NCBI GenBank assembly: GCA_009767595.1
Contig: VSDK01021893.1
Span: 69,020-133,019 of the forward strand
Length of the DNA stretch: 64,000 bases
DNA from: Symbiodinium kawagutii
Lineage: Eukaryota > Sar > Dinophyceae > Suessiales > Symbiodiniaceae
Direction: 5' to 3'
Positions 48,801 to 62,200 of the stretch are shown piece by piece; position 1 is the stretch's first letter; every line of letters begins with the position of its first letter. Made by a program: the position numbers and the translations under genes. The notes beneath the pieces were generated by a model. That model saw nothing but the letters and a program-made list of their open reading frames with translations. It was not told where the DNA came from and ran no database searches.

Positions 48801-51800
48801 GAGGCGTCGTGCCCTTTGGTGCGCTCACTGGCGGCCTAGCCGTGCCCGATGTTATAAGCTGCTTGAGCCATGGAACTTAGGGGTGGGTGATCATGGGCAA
48901 ACATGGGGTTAATAGTGATTATAAATTGGTTGATAAGCATTGATATGGTGAACTATGGGTGATTGTTTTTGCCAAGCGATATGCGGCCCAGTTTGCGCTA
49001 CATGTCAGCAGCAGCAGCCCAACTATAGCTGTTAATGAGCAAAAATGGGCTTAATGATGATCATAAATTGGTTGATAAGCTGTTTAACTATCAGTTATAT
49101 CTACCAAAATCAGTAGTTGCCCTAGTCATAACCCAGTAGTGTACAGCCAACTGGTGCTACCCTCTGGTGATCCATCATGGCTGGCTGGAAAATCCACCAT
49201 TGCCATCTTAGTTAAACAGAAAGCATCCCCCTGAAAGTCATGGTTTCCTATTGCAATGGCACCCTCCCACTATCAATAAACCTTGGGTGAATCAATCTGG
49301 GGTGAGCATTCATGATGCAAGATGCTTGATCAGCTAGTTGATAGTGAAGATTAGTTGATGGTTGGCTGATCTTAGGGAGCAAAACTCGGGAAGCTCATGT
49401 TTGAATGATGAACACATGGTCTATGATGGGAAATTGCTATGTATGTCTTTTAAAGCACGATCCAATGATACTAAGAATGATTTCTAAAAAAACAGTTGAT
49501 GGTGTTGAATGATGATAGTTAGATAGTCAGTGAGTGTTAGTGGAAACTAGTTGTTCTGCTTGCTGTGTTCCTTCCTCTGTTTGATCCACTTGGCTCAATG
49601 ATTTTGAGCTTCCATGGGACCGTTTCCCAGAGGGTATCTAGTGGTTTCTCCAACTAGGGGTACCCCCAAATCGTGCACTTTATTGACCATTGACAGTAGT
49701 AAACTATCCACAGCTGTGGGGGTCTTCTATTATCTTCTATTTTTTCACGATGAATACACAATTGTTTACTATCAAGAAAGAACAAAGGATGGTTTCGGGA
49801 TACCCCCAGCTATTCCATTCCATCTATTGTTGTTTATTTGTAGTAAGAATTATAGAATACAGTAGCTGGTGGAATAAGATACTACCCAAATGATTGATAC
49901 GCCCAGCTATAAAGAAACCAGCATAGGTTGACAACCACCATAGTTGTTTCGCTATTATTGTTGTTGGTTATTCCTCGAATCAACCACTAACCAGTATTAA
50001 CCATTCTGAGCCCTAGAAAATCCTTCGTTTTACCTCTTATAAACCATCATAATCCCCTGTAAAACCATGAAGAAAGCACCATATCAGTAGTTGTTTAACC
50101 AGTATTCTTAGCTATTGTCCCTTTGACCATTATCCATTTGAAGTCCCCCCATCAAACCATTATAATTACAATCATTATAACCCCACTTTATTACCACCAA
50201 CCAGTTAGTTGTTTAACCGTCATAATCCCCTACGTTAACCATTATCCATAATTTACCATTATTAACCATTCAAACCACCAGCCAGATTAAGACAAACCAA
50301 ATAGCTGTTTAACCATCATATAGTAGTTGTTTAACCATTATTGTTGGTGATTATCCTTTATTGATCCTTGTTTTTTCTATTACTAACCTTTAAGAAAATC
50401 TATTAGATAATAACCATTATTAACCAGTATTAACCATTAAGAAACCACCATGAATTCTACGACCCATTTTCACTCGCACCCCACCTCAGCTTTCAGGTCT
50501 TCAGCCTCCAAACCTCATCACGGTCGAAAGTTTGTCATCTCGGGAACGTGTCACCAACGGGGATGGATCATTTGGGACAACCAAACAAGGGTAGATCTAT
50601 AGCTACTCATGTGGGTGAATCACCTATGATATAGATTTTATATAGCCAACTTTTGAGATAGTAACGTACTATATCGATTTATATAGCGAATTCTGGGGGA
50701 GAATAACCTACAATTTACATAACGGATATGCACAAAATTGCATAGATGTCCGGTAGTCTGAAAATATATCATGTCTCAAGCCAGCTGCGAACAGCCCAGC
50801 AGTGTACCAATCCACTTACCTCCAACTTTGGATGGCGTACTAATATGGCGAGCTGGGTCAATACTAACCAACCAATAATGAGGGATAATCACCAACAATA
50901 AGGAAAACAAAGGTTAATAGTGGGGGAACCAGGGGTACAGGGTTTTCACCCATAGCCATATGGATCTTGCATTACCAAACATGCTGATCATGTGCCTTGT
51001 GGAATTCACTATAGTCTTGACTTAACAGTACGAACTGGTGGTTGATAACCAAAGGTGATTGATAACCAAAGGTGGTTGACAACCAATTGATAACGTGCAG
51101 TGCCAATCTGCTCATCATCAGTTTCGCAAAACAGTTCGAATAGTAAACCACTAGGGTTTAACAACTTGTTAAATGCAACCAACTGGTAGTAACCAAGACA
51201 AGTAAAGGGAAGAGAGGCGCCAATCAACCACCAGAAGAATCTGCATCCACAGAAGTAAGGAACCCAATCCCCATGGTGTGCAACCAGCCCAGCCCTACCA
51301 CATTCCAACTAAGAAGGGACTCCCTGCCGAATAGCAGAGGACCAGTTCATGAAGTTTTCCAGGTACATGCAGAGAGATATGCACGAACCATTGTCAATCC
51401 GAGCTAATCATTCCTAACAACCCTGAAGAATTAGCAAGCAACATGCATCAAATATTGCCCATCGTCCGCAACGTGTCGATTCTTAACCAAGATCAATAGA
51501 AAAAATAGGAACCATCATTCACAATGTTAAGCCAATGTTGAAACAGCACGAATTCATCAAAAATCGCCATAGAACGCAAACTATATAACTATATGGCTTT
51601 GTCCATGTAGCCTGGCTGTTCCCATGAACTGCCTTTGGCCATCAAGCCCCAGCGTATTGTGGCAATCCCACCTTCACCAAATCAACCTCCAACGACTCAA
51701 GAACCACCACAATCCCACCATTAACCAAGAACCAGTCACTATCTACCTTTTAGGGTTTATAACCGTGGTTCTAACCCTTTTCCCAGCTGCACGTCAAAGT

Positions 51801-54800
51801 GAATCCCACCATCAACCACCAAATCAAAGGACTCAAGAGCCATCAGAATCCCCTATTGTTGTTGGTCATCCCCTATCATTGACCATTGTGATTCCTTATG
51901 AAATCCCTGTAAACCCATTGAGAAACCGTCATTAACGACCCAAGAACCACCAGCTACCCATTATTGACCACTATAATCCCCATTTGTCCCCTGTAAAACC
52001 ACCGTTTAGCCATATTTTACCAGTGTAACCCCTATAAACCTACAAGCTTAACCACAATTAAGCCTCGAAATCATTGTTTCCACTATGATAACCATTCTTA
52101 ATCATTATCAACCACTATTAACTTGTATAATCTTTGTAAAATCCCTAAAAAAACCATAGGTTGACCACTATTGACCATTAACCATAACCATTAGTAAGCA
52201 TTAACCATTTGGTTTTCCCTATAATAAACATCAAAAGCGTTATTAACCAGGATTCACCATAGGTTAACAATAACCATTAACCATTATTAAGCATTAACTA
52301 TCACCATTATAAACCATCATCAACCATCACATATTAACTACTAACCATTATTGACTACTACTAACCATTGTAATCTTTATAAACTCCCTACGTAACCGTG
52401 AAAAAACACCACCTATTAACCAACGGTTCTTAAGCATTAACCGTTATTAAGCATTAACATGGTTATTGACCATTAATGAACCATTAACCATAGGTTCACC
52501 ATGAAATCCCTTAACCATAATCAACCATTAGCCCATCATTAACCATTGTTTTCCTTATTATTACTGGTTATTATCCCCCATTATTGGTTGATCAATATTA
52601 GCCATCACATATTAACCAAGCACCACCTTTCACCACCGCGTTCTCGGTCCAAGAAACGCAGCTTCTTCGCCTCGTTTTGCGCCAGCTTCGCAGCCTCCCG
52701 TTCCAAGGCCGGCACGGTCTCAGCGTAGTGCTGATGCGCCTAGCTACGAGCCACGAGGATGGCCGGGGGATGGGAGAAACAGGGGGAGAATTGACGGTTA
52801 ATGGTGGTTTATGATGGTTGATCCATGGTTAATGGTGATTTATAGTGGTTGATGATGGCTTAGGGTGGCTTATGGTGGTTGATCCATGGTTAATGGATAA
52901 TGGATGGGTTCCTAGTTTTATGGATGGTTTATGGTGGTGAATGCTGGTTTATGGTGGTGGGTTTTTAATCCGTAGTTAATTGATGGTAAATGGTGGAAAA
53001 TCCATGGCCAATTAGTGGTAGAATTATTGGTTTATATAACTCATGTTAACCCCGGATAATGGCTAATCAATCGTAATTGATGGTTTATGGTTACTATTAA
53101 CCCCAATACATGGTAGAATTGAGGGTTCATGGTTAATTGATTAATTGCTGATTAGTTGATGCTTGCTGATTAATAGATGGTTGATGGCTAATGAATTACT
53201 GTAGTTGGTGGTTTACAAGTGGTTCATGGTGGTTAGTGGTGGCAAATGCTCGTTAATCAGTGGCTAACTAGAAGTTGAGTTGATGCTGGTCAATCGATGG
53301 TCAATAAATGATTGATAATTAAGCCATGACGAGTGGTTCACTAGCTGGCTTATGGCTTACACTAGGGGATTCTGGTTGTTACAGTATATTTGGTAGAATT
53401 GATGGTTAATCATTTAATATTAACTCCGGATGGATGAATTTCATATGTTTATCAATTGGTGATGTACCCATTCAATGGGAAACCAGTTGGCTTTTTGGGG
53501 ATACCCCCTTATAAGTCAACCAGGGGTTTATTATATACTCAGAGGTGGCATTACGATGGTTCATTGATGATTTGTCAACGGTTCTTTGATGGTTCATTCA
53601 TGGCTAATGATAAATGCCGCATTAGTGGTTGACAGATTCAACCTCTTCATGAACCAAACATGAATGATGATTTGATAATTGCTGCGTGGCTAATTATTGG
53701 TTCCTCGTGAATAAGCGAATTGAGAATGGCTAAGCGCTGGTTAACTTTTGACGATTCATGCTCCATGAACCCATAGTTAAAGGTTGAAGGGTCCGCAGGT
53801 GTGAGCTCCCGACACCGTTCATCCGGCTTTCACCAACAACACCAAGAAGTGAGGACAAAAGCAACAACAGTGAAAATTCAATAGCTAGCAACAACAGGTG
53901 AACACCAAACTAACTTGATAACCAACCGTTGAACGATACTGGTTGGTGGTTTCAACCCCTATGAAAAAAAGATTAGCCAACCAACCAACCAACCAACCAT
54001 TTGTTGATACTAGAGAAAATGAAAAATGTTTTAGAACCACCAACCAGTCTGATACAGGAATTCAATAGGCTGCTGATGGTAAACTTCGGCACAACTTCCG
54101 TTGACTTACAAACCCTGAAGTCACTAACAGTCTAACTTACAGCTCACTTATTCACCAGTCGTAAACCATTAAAACAGGAAAATATGCCTAAGACCGTTCG
54201 TAAACACAAAGCATACAGTTGAATCAGTAGTTTACCAGCTGGGTTACTAGTAATACCAACAATAATACCAACTATATATTGTAAGTTACCATATTACCAT
54301 GGTTATTATTGATTGGGCTATCACATTTATTAACCAACTGTATGAATCAATGGTTGATGATCAACCAATCAGTACTACTAGTTGAATCCAGTTCAATCAA
54401 ATTTACTAGTTTCGGTTTACCGCAGTTACCAACCAGGTTGCTACCAGGTGGCGGCCTTTGACGATGTAGCAACCAGGTAACATCAGCTAGTGAACCAGGT
54501 ACAAGGTCGGGCCCCCTAGTTATAAGCTGCTTTACAAGCCATTCAACTATAACTAGTAGTTACAGCTAATAGCTAGGGCTTATACATCTACAGCTGATAG
54601 ATTACAGCTATAACATAAGCATACATAAGCCATGCTTTACATATCTATGATGATATCTTCTATTTGCCTAGTAGTTACCCCACTTAATCCTAGCTACAAA
54701 CCAACCATATCTCCATTTGCAACTCGTAGTTACCCCACTTAACCCTAGCTACAAACCAACTTTCGTAACGATTGGGGGCCCCTCCTTGTACCACCAACCT

Positions 54801-57800
54801 GGTTCTTACATGGCACCGGCCAGCTCCAGCCACTCCAATGGCTTATCCCCCCGACCTCGATGTAGGGTGCTGCCGCACTGCGCGCTGCCTGACCCAGGTG
54901 TGCGCTGGAGCTCAGAATGACTAAGACGTTAGGTCAGGTCACCCATAGTTGCGTCTACTGCTTGGTGGTTTCAACCCCTATGAACAAAATTAGCAATAAA
55001 AAGTAATAATTGATATATAATGATTAAAACGGCTCATAATGGTCACAACTGGTTGGTGGTTGAACCACCCCGTGATGAAAAATATGCTTGTCAACCAACC
55101 ATTTGTTAATAACTACTAGTGGAAAAATAAAACATGTCAATCAAACCACCAGACTAAGATGATCCACAGTTATGTCATAAATTTCTGGGCAGGGTATATT
55201 GTCGGAGGGGACCCTAGTGTAGGGTGTGCATTGGCCATTAGTAAGGTTTGGTCAGGTGACCACACAGTCATGGCTATCCAAGGTTGTGACCATATGGTTA
55301 AGATAAACAAAAGAACATGATTAACCATAATATCAACCATTTGGTTAGGCATAATTAAGCATAATATGATTAACCAGTTAAGTTTAACCATGGTTGTCCA
55401 AGGTTCATATGATTAAGATGATCCACAGTGATGGTCATCCAAGGTTCACCTGACCTTAATGACTCAGATTTCAATGCTTGTAATGAAATTAGAATGGTTC
55501 GTACGGACTTAGCAACCATAGTAGCGTTGATCAGTTGATCAGTTAACAATGAGTAAGCAAATAATGGCTGTCATCAATTTGCAGTGGCGATCAGTGTGAA
55601 CATTATCGTTAAGTAATAATCAGTGGTGACTATATTACACCTTTATTCAATGGTTACCACACGGTGAACATCATCTTAGCTAACATTGCACTGGTGAACA
55701 TCATTTTAGCTAACATTGCATATGGTCAATCATGGTTACCACATTGTGGCCATAAAAGCTCAAGGGACGCCCCACAACGCTCCGACCGCTGCCTCGGCTG
55801 CTCGCAATCTCCAGGGCACCGGTGCATCGACCCGCTGACCAGCTGTTGCCTGCCTCACGTTGGAGGATGCGCTAAGCGCTTGGTGGTGCTCAAGCCATGG
55901 TAGAATATGAAGGCCATGGCGAGCTGGGTCAAGCAGTTAACCAACCAATCATGGTGGATAACCTGGATAATCATCAACAAACTATGGTGGATAATAGGAG
56001 AACCGTGGGATTTTCGAAGGTTAACTATGGTAAGCAGTGGTTTTATAGGAGATTATATATGGTAAAATATGGTTGAAATGTGGTTTTATAGGGGATTAGA
56101 ATGCTAAATAGGAAAAACAAGGGATTTCTCAAGCCACTTTGGGAAGTCCAAAGTTACGGTTGGGCTCTCATTATTTGATAAGGGTTGACAATGGCTTGTT
56201 TAACAAGGGGATAATAAGCAATAATTGGGGATATACCAGCTATAATGGTTGGTTTATTGCTATAAATCATAAATGGTTAATAAGCTGGATGATAACGGGG
56301 GGTCCCTCTATGGCTTGAGAAACCAACAGCTATTGTTGGTTGTTGTTTGTGGGTTTCATGGACAAATCCAACATAGAAATCGCTGGTCTACTTTTAGAAA
56401 ATCATGATTTTTGGCGCTACTGGTACCAGGTTAGTTCAACAAAGAGTAGATGGATTGTTTGGTTGTTCGTTGCTGGCAGCTGGTTGTAAATGGTTGACGG
56501 ATAGTTGATGGATGGTTGTTGGATGGTTGATGGATGGTTAATGGATTGTTGTTGGATGGTTGATGCATAATTGGTGGATGGTTTTTTGTCATTGTTGTTT
56601 GCTTGTTGACGCCCAGCCTGAAATTGTGCCGGTCCTGCTACACTCCTTCTCTGTTCACCCTGGGTATCGACATGTGTTGCTTCAATGGCACATCAGGAAA
56701 CTATCAGCAGCCTACCTAGGGATCTACTAATGGTGAAGTATCATAACCATTAAAATCCCGTGCCATTCATAGGGAATTGTAATGATTCATGGTGGCACCC
56801 CCAATAAAACTGCCATGGGTTTTTTCCAGCACCACTCCACGATGGGCCCCCGGCTCCAGCATGCGCCTGAAATCGTTGCGCTTCATGGTGTTCAGAGCCT
56901 GTGGTGGAGCAACAAGACCATCGATGTCAGCACCTTCCAACAAATCAAGCAATAGGGACATTGCATCAGATGAGGTGAGGATCGTAATCTCGCGCAAATG
57001 TGAGAAATATCGATGTTTTGCTCATTTTGGAGGCCTGCACTTGCGTATAGATATGTAAATGTTCATGTCTGTACATATCTATATATACATTCCTTTTTTA
57101 CAAGTGTATACAAACAAAAAACATACTCACATATCTATATGAGTATTGAGTAAATAAATATACTAATAGTCTTCTGTGCTGGTCATACCACCTGTATATG
57201 GCTGTGGGTCAAAACCCTGTACCCCTGGTTCCCCATCATTAACCAGCAAGTTGTCCTATTTTATTGTTGGCTATTATCCCCACGAACGTTGGTTGATCAA
57301 CTGCTTGACCCAGCTCGCCATACATAGCTGGATATAGCTGGTACATCCCCTATTATGGTTGGTTGTTATCTCCTATTATCAATCTTGGCTGGCTGGTTGG
57401 TTGGTTGGTTGACCCTAACCAGATTAGGCTAATCATTACCCTAATCATATTGATGGCGTGGTTATCAATCATTAACCCCTCGCCATATATACCACGACAC
57501 CTTGTGCCTTACAATCCCCATGGCATCGCCCCGCGCCATGGCCCCGCGCGCCTCGTTAGCCTTCAACATGGCGGCCACCCAGGTCTCCTTGCGCCCGTTC
57601 TTCAGGGCCTGGCCGCGGTGGAAGGGCCTGACACGACCTTGGTGCTTTTAAGGGTGTGAATAATGGTTCGATGGTTGTTTACATGGGTTTCTATTAGTGA
57701 ATAATGGTGGTGAAGAATGGTGGTTGATCATGATTAATGGTGGTTTTAATGGTTTAATCCACGTTTTCATGGTGAAGAATGGTGGTAAGCAAGCCTGAAA

Positions 57801-59234
57801 TGCTGGTTTTAATGGTGGTTAATGGTTGTTTACTAGTGGTCAATGGTGGTTTTAATGGTGGTTGAATCCTAGTTTTTTTGGTCTTTAATCATGCTAATTG
57901 ATCACTAATGGTGGCTATTGGTTCAAAATCATGGCTAATACTTGTTCATAACAATGTTTAATTAATGGTAATGTTTAATGATAATGTTTCACAAACTATG
58001 ACAATGTTTAATTATGGTTAGTAATGATCAATGATACTTAAATAGTGGCCAATAATGGTGGTGAATGATAATGATTTAATTGACGGTTGATTGATGGGAA
58101 GTGGGATAATAGAGGGATAGTAGCCAACACTTCTGGAAACATGATGGTCTATAGACACAGAAGGGATAGTCAATAATGATCAATGGCGGTTGATATTGCT
58201 GCTTGGTTGTTGGTGAGTTGACGGTCAATGAGGATGAATATGGGGTTTATGATGGCTGAGATTGAACATGGTTGATAATGGTTGATGAGGGTTAATGGTT
58301 GCTCATTGATTAACCTTGATCAATTGATGATTGCCAAGGGTTAATCATGAGAATGTATACAATAACTTATGTTTCGTAGTGGCTTATCTTGGTTCATCGA
58401 TGGTAAATTGATGGTTCGGTAATGATGGATGGGCAAGATTGTCTACTATAACTAAGGCTCTATATAGCATAGATGTTTGGCTAACACCAGTAAGAATCGT
58501 TGATACATGTTCTATTCTTTTTTGTAGGAAACCAGCCATCACTTGTGGATCCAAAGCTCCAAAGAGCCATGATGCTTGACTTTTCTCAGTCATCCTGCAG
58601 TGGAACAGCCTGTGTAAGTACAAATGCTGTACTTTGCCATATGTTTCCCTTACCCTCTGGTAAACTAACATGGAAATGGAAAATCCACAATTTTGCGAGG
58701 AAACCCGTGGGAAATCATCCATTTCCTGTGGATTTTCCATTGCCATGTTAGTTCACCAAAGGGTACAACTTTGCTCAGTTTTGAGGGTAGTTTCATGGTA
58801 CCACATTCTGCACGACAGTGGTTGGAGCCCGTCCCATGTCCGTCCGACCCATTTCTGCAGCTCCGCGTTTATGGTGAACATCCCACACGTGATAGCTCGA
58901 CTTACTGAGAATCCGATGTGGTGAGAATGCCTGTGGTGGTATAATCAACCATTATTATCAGTAATTCAGAGTTACGAACTACTAACTAAACATTACTCAA
59001 CCATGAATGAACCATTCACGCACCCCATTTCGAACTACAAACTAGCTATTGACTCTAATCATTTACTAAGCATCGTACCGGAAAATTCATGGGATATCTG
59101 AGGCTCTTGAAGAACCAGGGGTGGAATAGTAGATGTAGCTATATCAGTGCGTGCAAATGTTGCCTATGGGTGAACATCCCAACAAATTCGGACGCGGAAC
59201 GTCCTGTGAATCAACCATCATTGGCGAGTCAAAT

Positions 59235-59271
<37 letters not shown>

Positions 59272-62200
59272 CCAATCAACCAATCAACCAATCAACCAAT
59301 CAACCAATCAACCAATCAACCAATCAATCAACCTCAACCAATCAACCAATCAACCAATCAACCAATCAACCAATCAATCAACATCAATCAACTATCATCA
59401 ACCATCATTGGCCAGCCATCTAACCATCTAATCATCAAGCATCTCACCATCCAACCATTGACCGTCCTGTGAATCAGCCACCAGCCATCTACAACCAGCT
59501 CCCCATCCCTAGGGCCAAACCCTCCACTAACCACCCATAATTATTTACAACCAGCTCGCTATCCCTAGCATCCAACCAGCTCGCCACTCCTCCCAGCTCC
59601 TCATCCCTCCCCAGGGGCCCATCCCATCCACCTCGATGCTGCGCTCCGCCAGGCGTTTGGCGCGTACCGCTGCGTCTCCGGCGTTTAAGGCGGCGTCGCG
59701 CGCCGCAGCAGCGGCCGCCATGGGATCGGCCTTGGCGGCCGCATGGAACGAAGGGCTCAATGGATGAGCTGTTTATGGTGGTTTTATGAGGGATTATGGT
59801 GATTTCATGAGGGATTCTAGTGGTTTTATAGGGAATTAATATGATTAATATGGCGGTTTATAATGGTTATGGTGGTTGATGGCCAAGGGATATGGTGGTT
59901 TACAGTGGTTATGGTGGTTTATGGCCAAGGGACATGGTCGAAACTGTGGTAGAATTGACGGCTAATGGTGGTTTATAGTGGTTTCTTCATGGTTTTATAG
60001 TGGGTTGTAATGGTAAATAATAGGGGATTATAACCGTTATATGGTTACTTACCAATGGTTATATGGTGCTTTCTCGCTTGGATTTGCAGTTGGAATTATA
60101 ACCATGGTCATAAGCCCTATAAGGTGGCTTATAACCCCTAGAAACCATGACTAGTGACCACTTCCGAAGTGGGGGTGCACATCCAAGCAAGCCATAGGAG
60201 GCCCGAAAAATGGATGGTTTATCATTATCACTATAACTGGTTTATAAGGCCTATCAAAACTGAAACCTTGGGGTTGGTATACTCAATTTGGTGGTTTCTC
60301 AAAATAGGGGTACCCCCAGTTATCATCCAAAATCAAACATTCATATTTGGGGTTGCCTATGTTGAAAAAACACATTCATGGATATGTGCGTCTCCAAACA
60401 TCAGCAGCTACATGCACTTACAAGAGTATAACTGTATAGTCATCTCAAGTAGATCCGTTGTTCAAAACCTACTAAATCCTAGTATTGTTTGGATTTTAAG
60501 CGTCAATGATTATGATTAAGCATGAATAACCACCAGTTACTAATTATAGTCATTTCACTGACGATATTGTCTGGTTTGTAGTATCAACCATCAACGATAT
60601 TTTACCACAATTCAACCATCAACCATTGTATGATATGGGTATGTGGCAAAATAGTAGCACCCCCCCCCAATTTCCATTCGTAAAATGATCATTAGCTTTC
60701 CTAGAGCCCATTGGTTGCCCTATGGCTTGGCACATACCCATATGATATACCCATCATTAACCATACCATACTTATGAAGCAACCATTAACCATGGTCACA
60801 TACCATGAACATCCCTGCCGTTCCTTCGCATCAACGGCGTGCCTTCACTCCCCTTCTGGCGCCCAAAGCATCCAAGAAGCCGGAATCGAGAGATCCTCGC
60901 CGTCGGTGAGGATCAACCAATCAATCGGAAGGATTGAATCATTAGCCAACTAGAACCAGCAGTCAATGAGTGGTTTGAATAGTTATAATAGAGGATAATT
61001 AGTTTTATAGTTATAATAGTTGTACTTATAATGGATAGTAGATGTGATTTGATATCCTAAATCATTCTCAGCTAATCTAATGTGATTATGACGACTGACT
61101 TATTAGCCAGTGTTCATGATCAGGATTCATGATTAAGTCTGGTCAATCAGTGGTCGATTAATGGTGGTAGCAAGCATTCATAATTACTATGACTAGAATC
61201 ATTATGTTTTATTGTGATTATTCAAAATATTTCATCAATGGTTAACCAATGGTTGATCATTCGTGGAGTAATGCTCGCTAATGAAATAGTTCATGCTGAA
61301 CTGGTATGGTTCTTCCTGATGGTTGAAACGATGGACAATGAACATGGATTAATCATGGTTAATCAATCGTTAAGTTCTTCTCAATGATGTTTACTTGGTG
61401 GCTTAAAGATCCCTTGCTAAAAATATATTTTTAGTGGTTATATGGTAAATCAACCATATCCCAAAAACACTAAAAACCTAAGTTAGTGGGTATAAGCCAT
61501 CCAGTTTTGGAATAGTGAAGCAAATGATTCATAGTCCTCAATACAAGTTGTTCCCAAATATTACCCGCTATTGATGATCGTGGTGCATGAATCGTTCATA
61601 ATCCATGCTACTTGGTAGAGATGGCTGACGACAGTAAGTCATGATGGATTGGTGCACGCTGGTGCTCAATGATCATGGTTGTCAAAGTGCTGGCTGAAAA
61701 AACTCCCGGGATTATAGGGACCATCATTCTCGAATGGACAAGGGTAAGATTTCCGGCTTTGATGATACTATTTCCATGTATTTCCCAGTTCACGGCTGAA
61801 AATAAAGTCCCACAAGGTCCCAAACAACGCCAACAGGCATTCAAGACCTAAATTTGACGGCCATGTCAATGCATGTTTTGCCAAATACCGCTGTGCATCT
61901 GAGCGTCTAAGCTGAAAATGGCTGATCTCATGGGAGAATCCCCATGGAAACCCATGGAGTTTACTACCCGTCAACTCCTTGTAGCTCCTGGGGCCTCCCC
62001 CTCGACATATGGCCAGCTCACAACGGATATCCAACCAGTGCTCCGGCCCACTGCTGCGCCGCGTCCTCACTGGCGTTGGCCGCCTCCTTGGGATCCTCCA
62101 GCTGTTGAGTTCGCTGGTTAGTGGTTAGCAATGGGGTAATAGTAGGGGATAACAACCAATAGTAGTGGTAAGGGATAGTTACCTATAGTATAGGGGATAC

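Noticed and set aside
59151..59472. Long open plus frames over the CAATCAAC array
   Set aside because: The Asn/Gln/Ser/Ile periodic translation follows directly from the simple repeat; not evidence of a gene.
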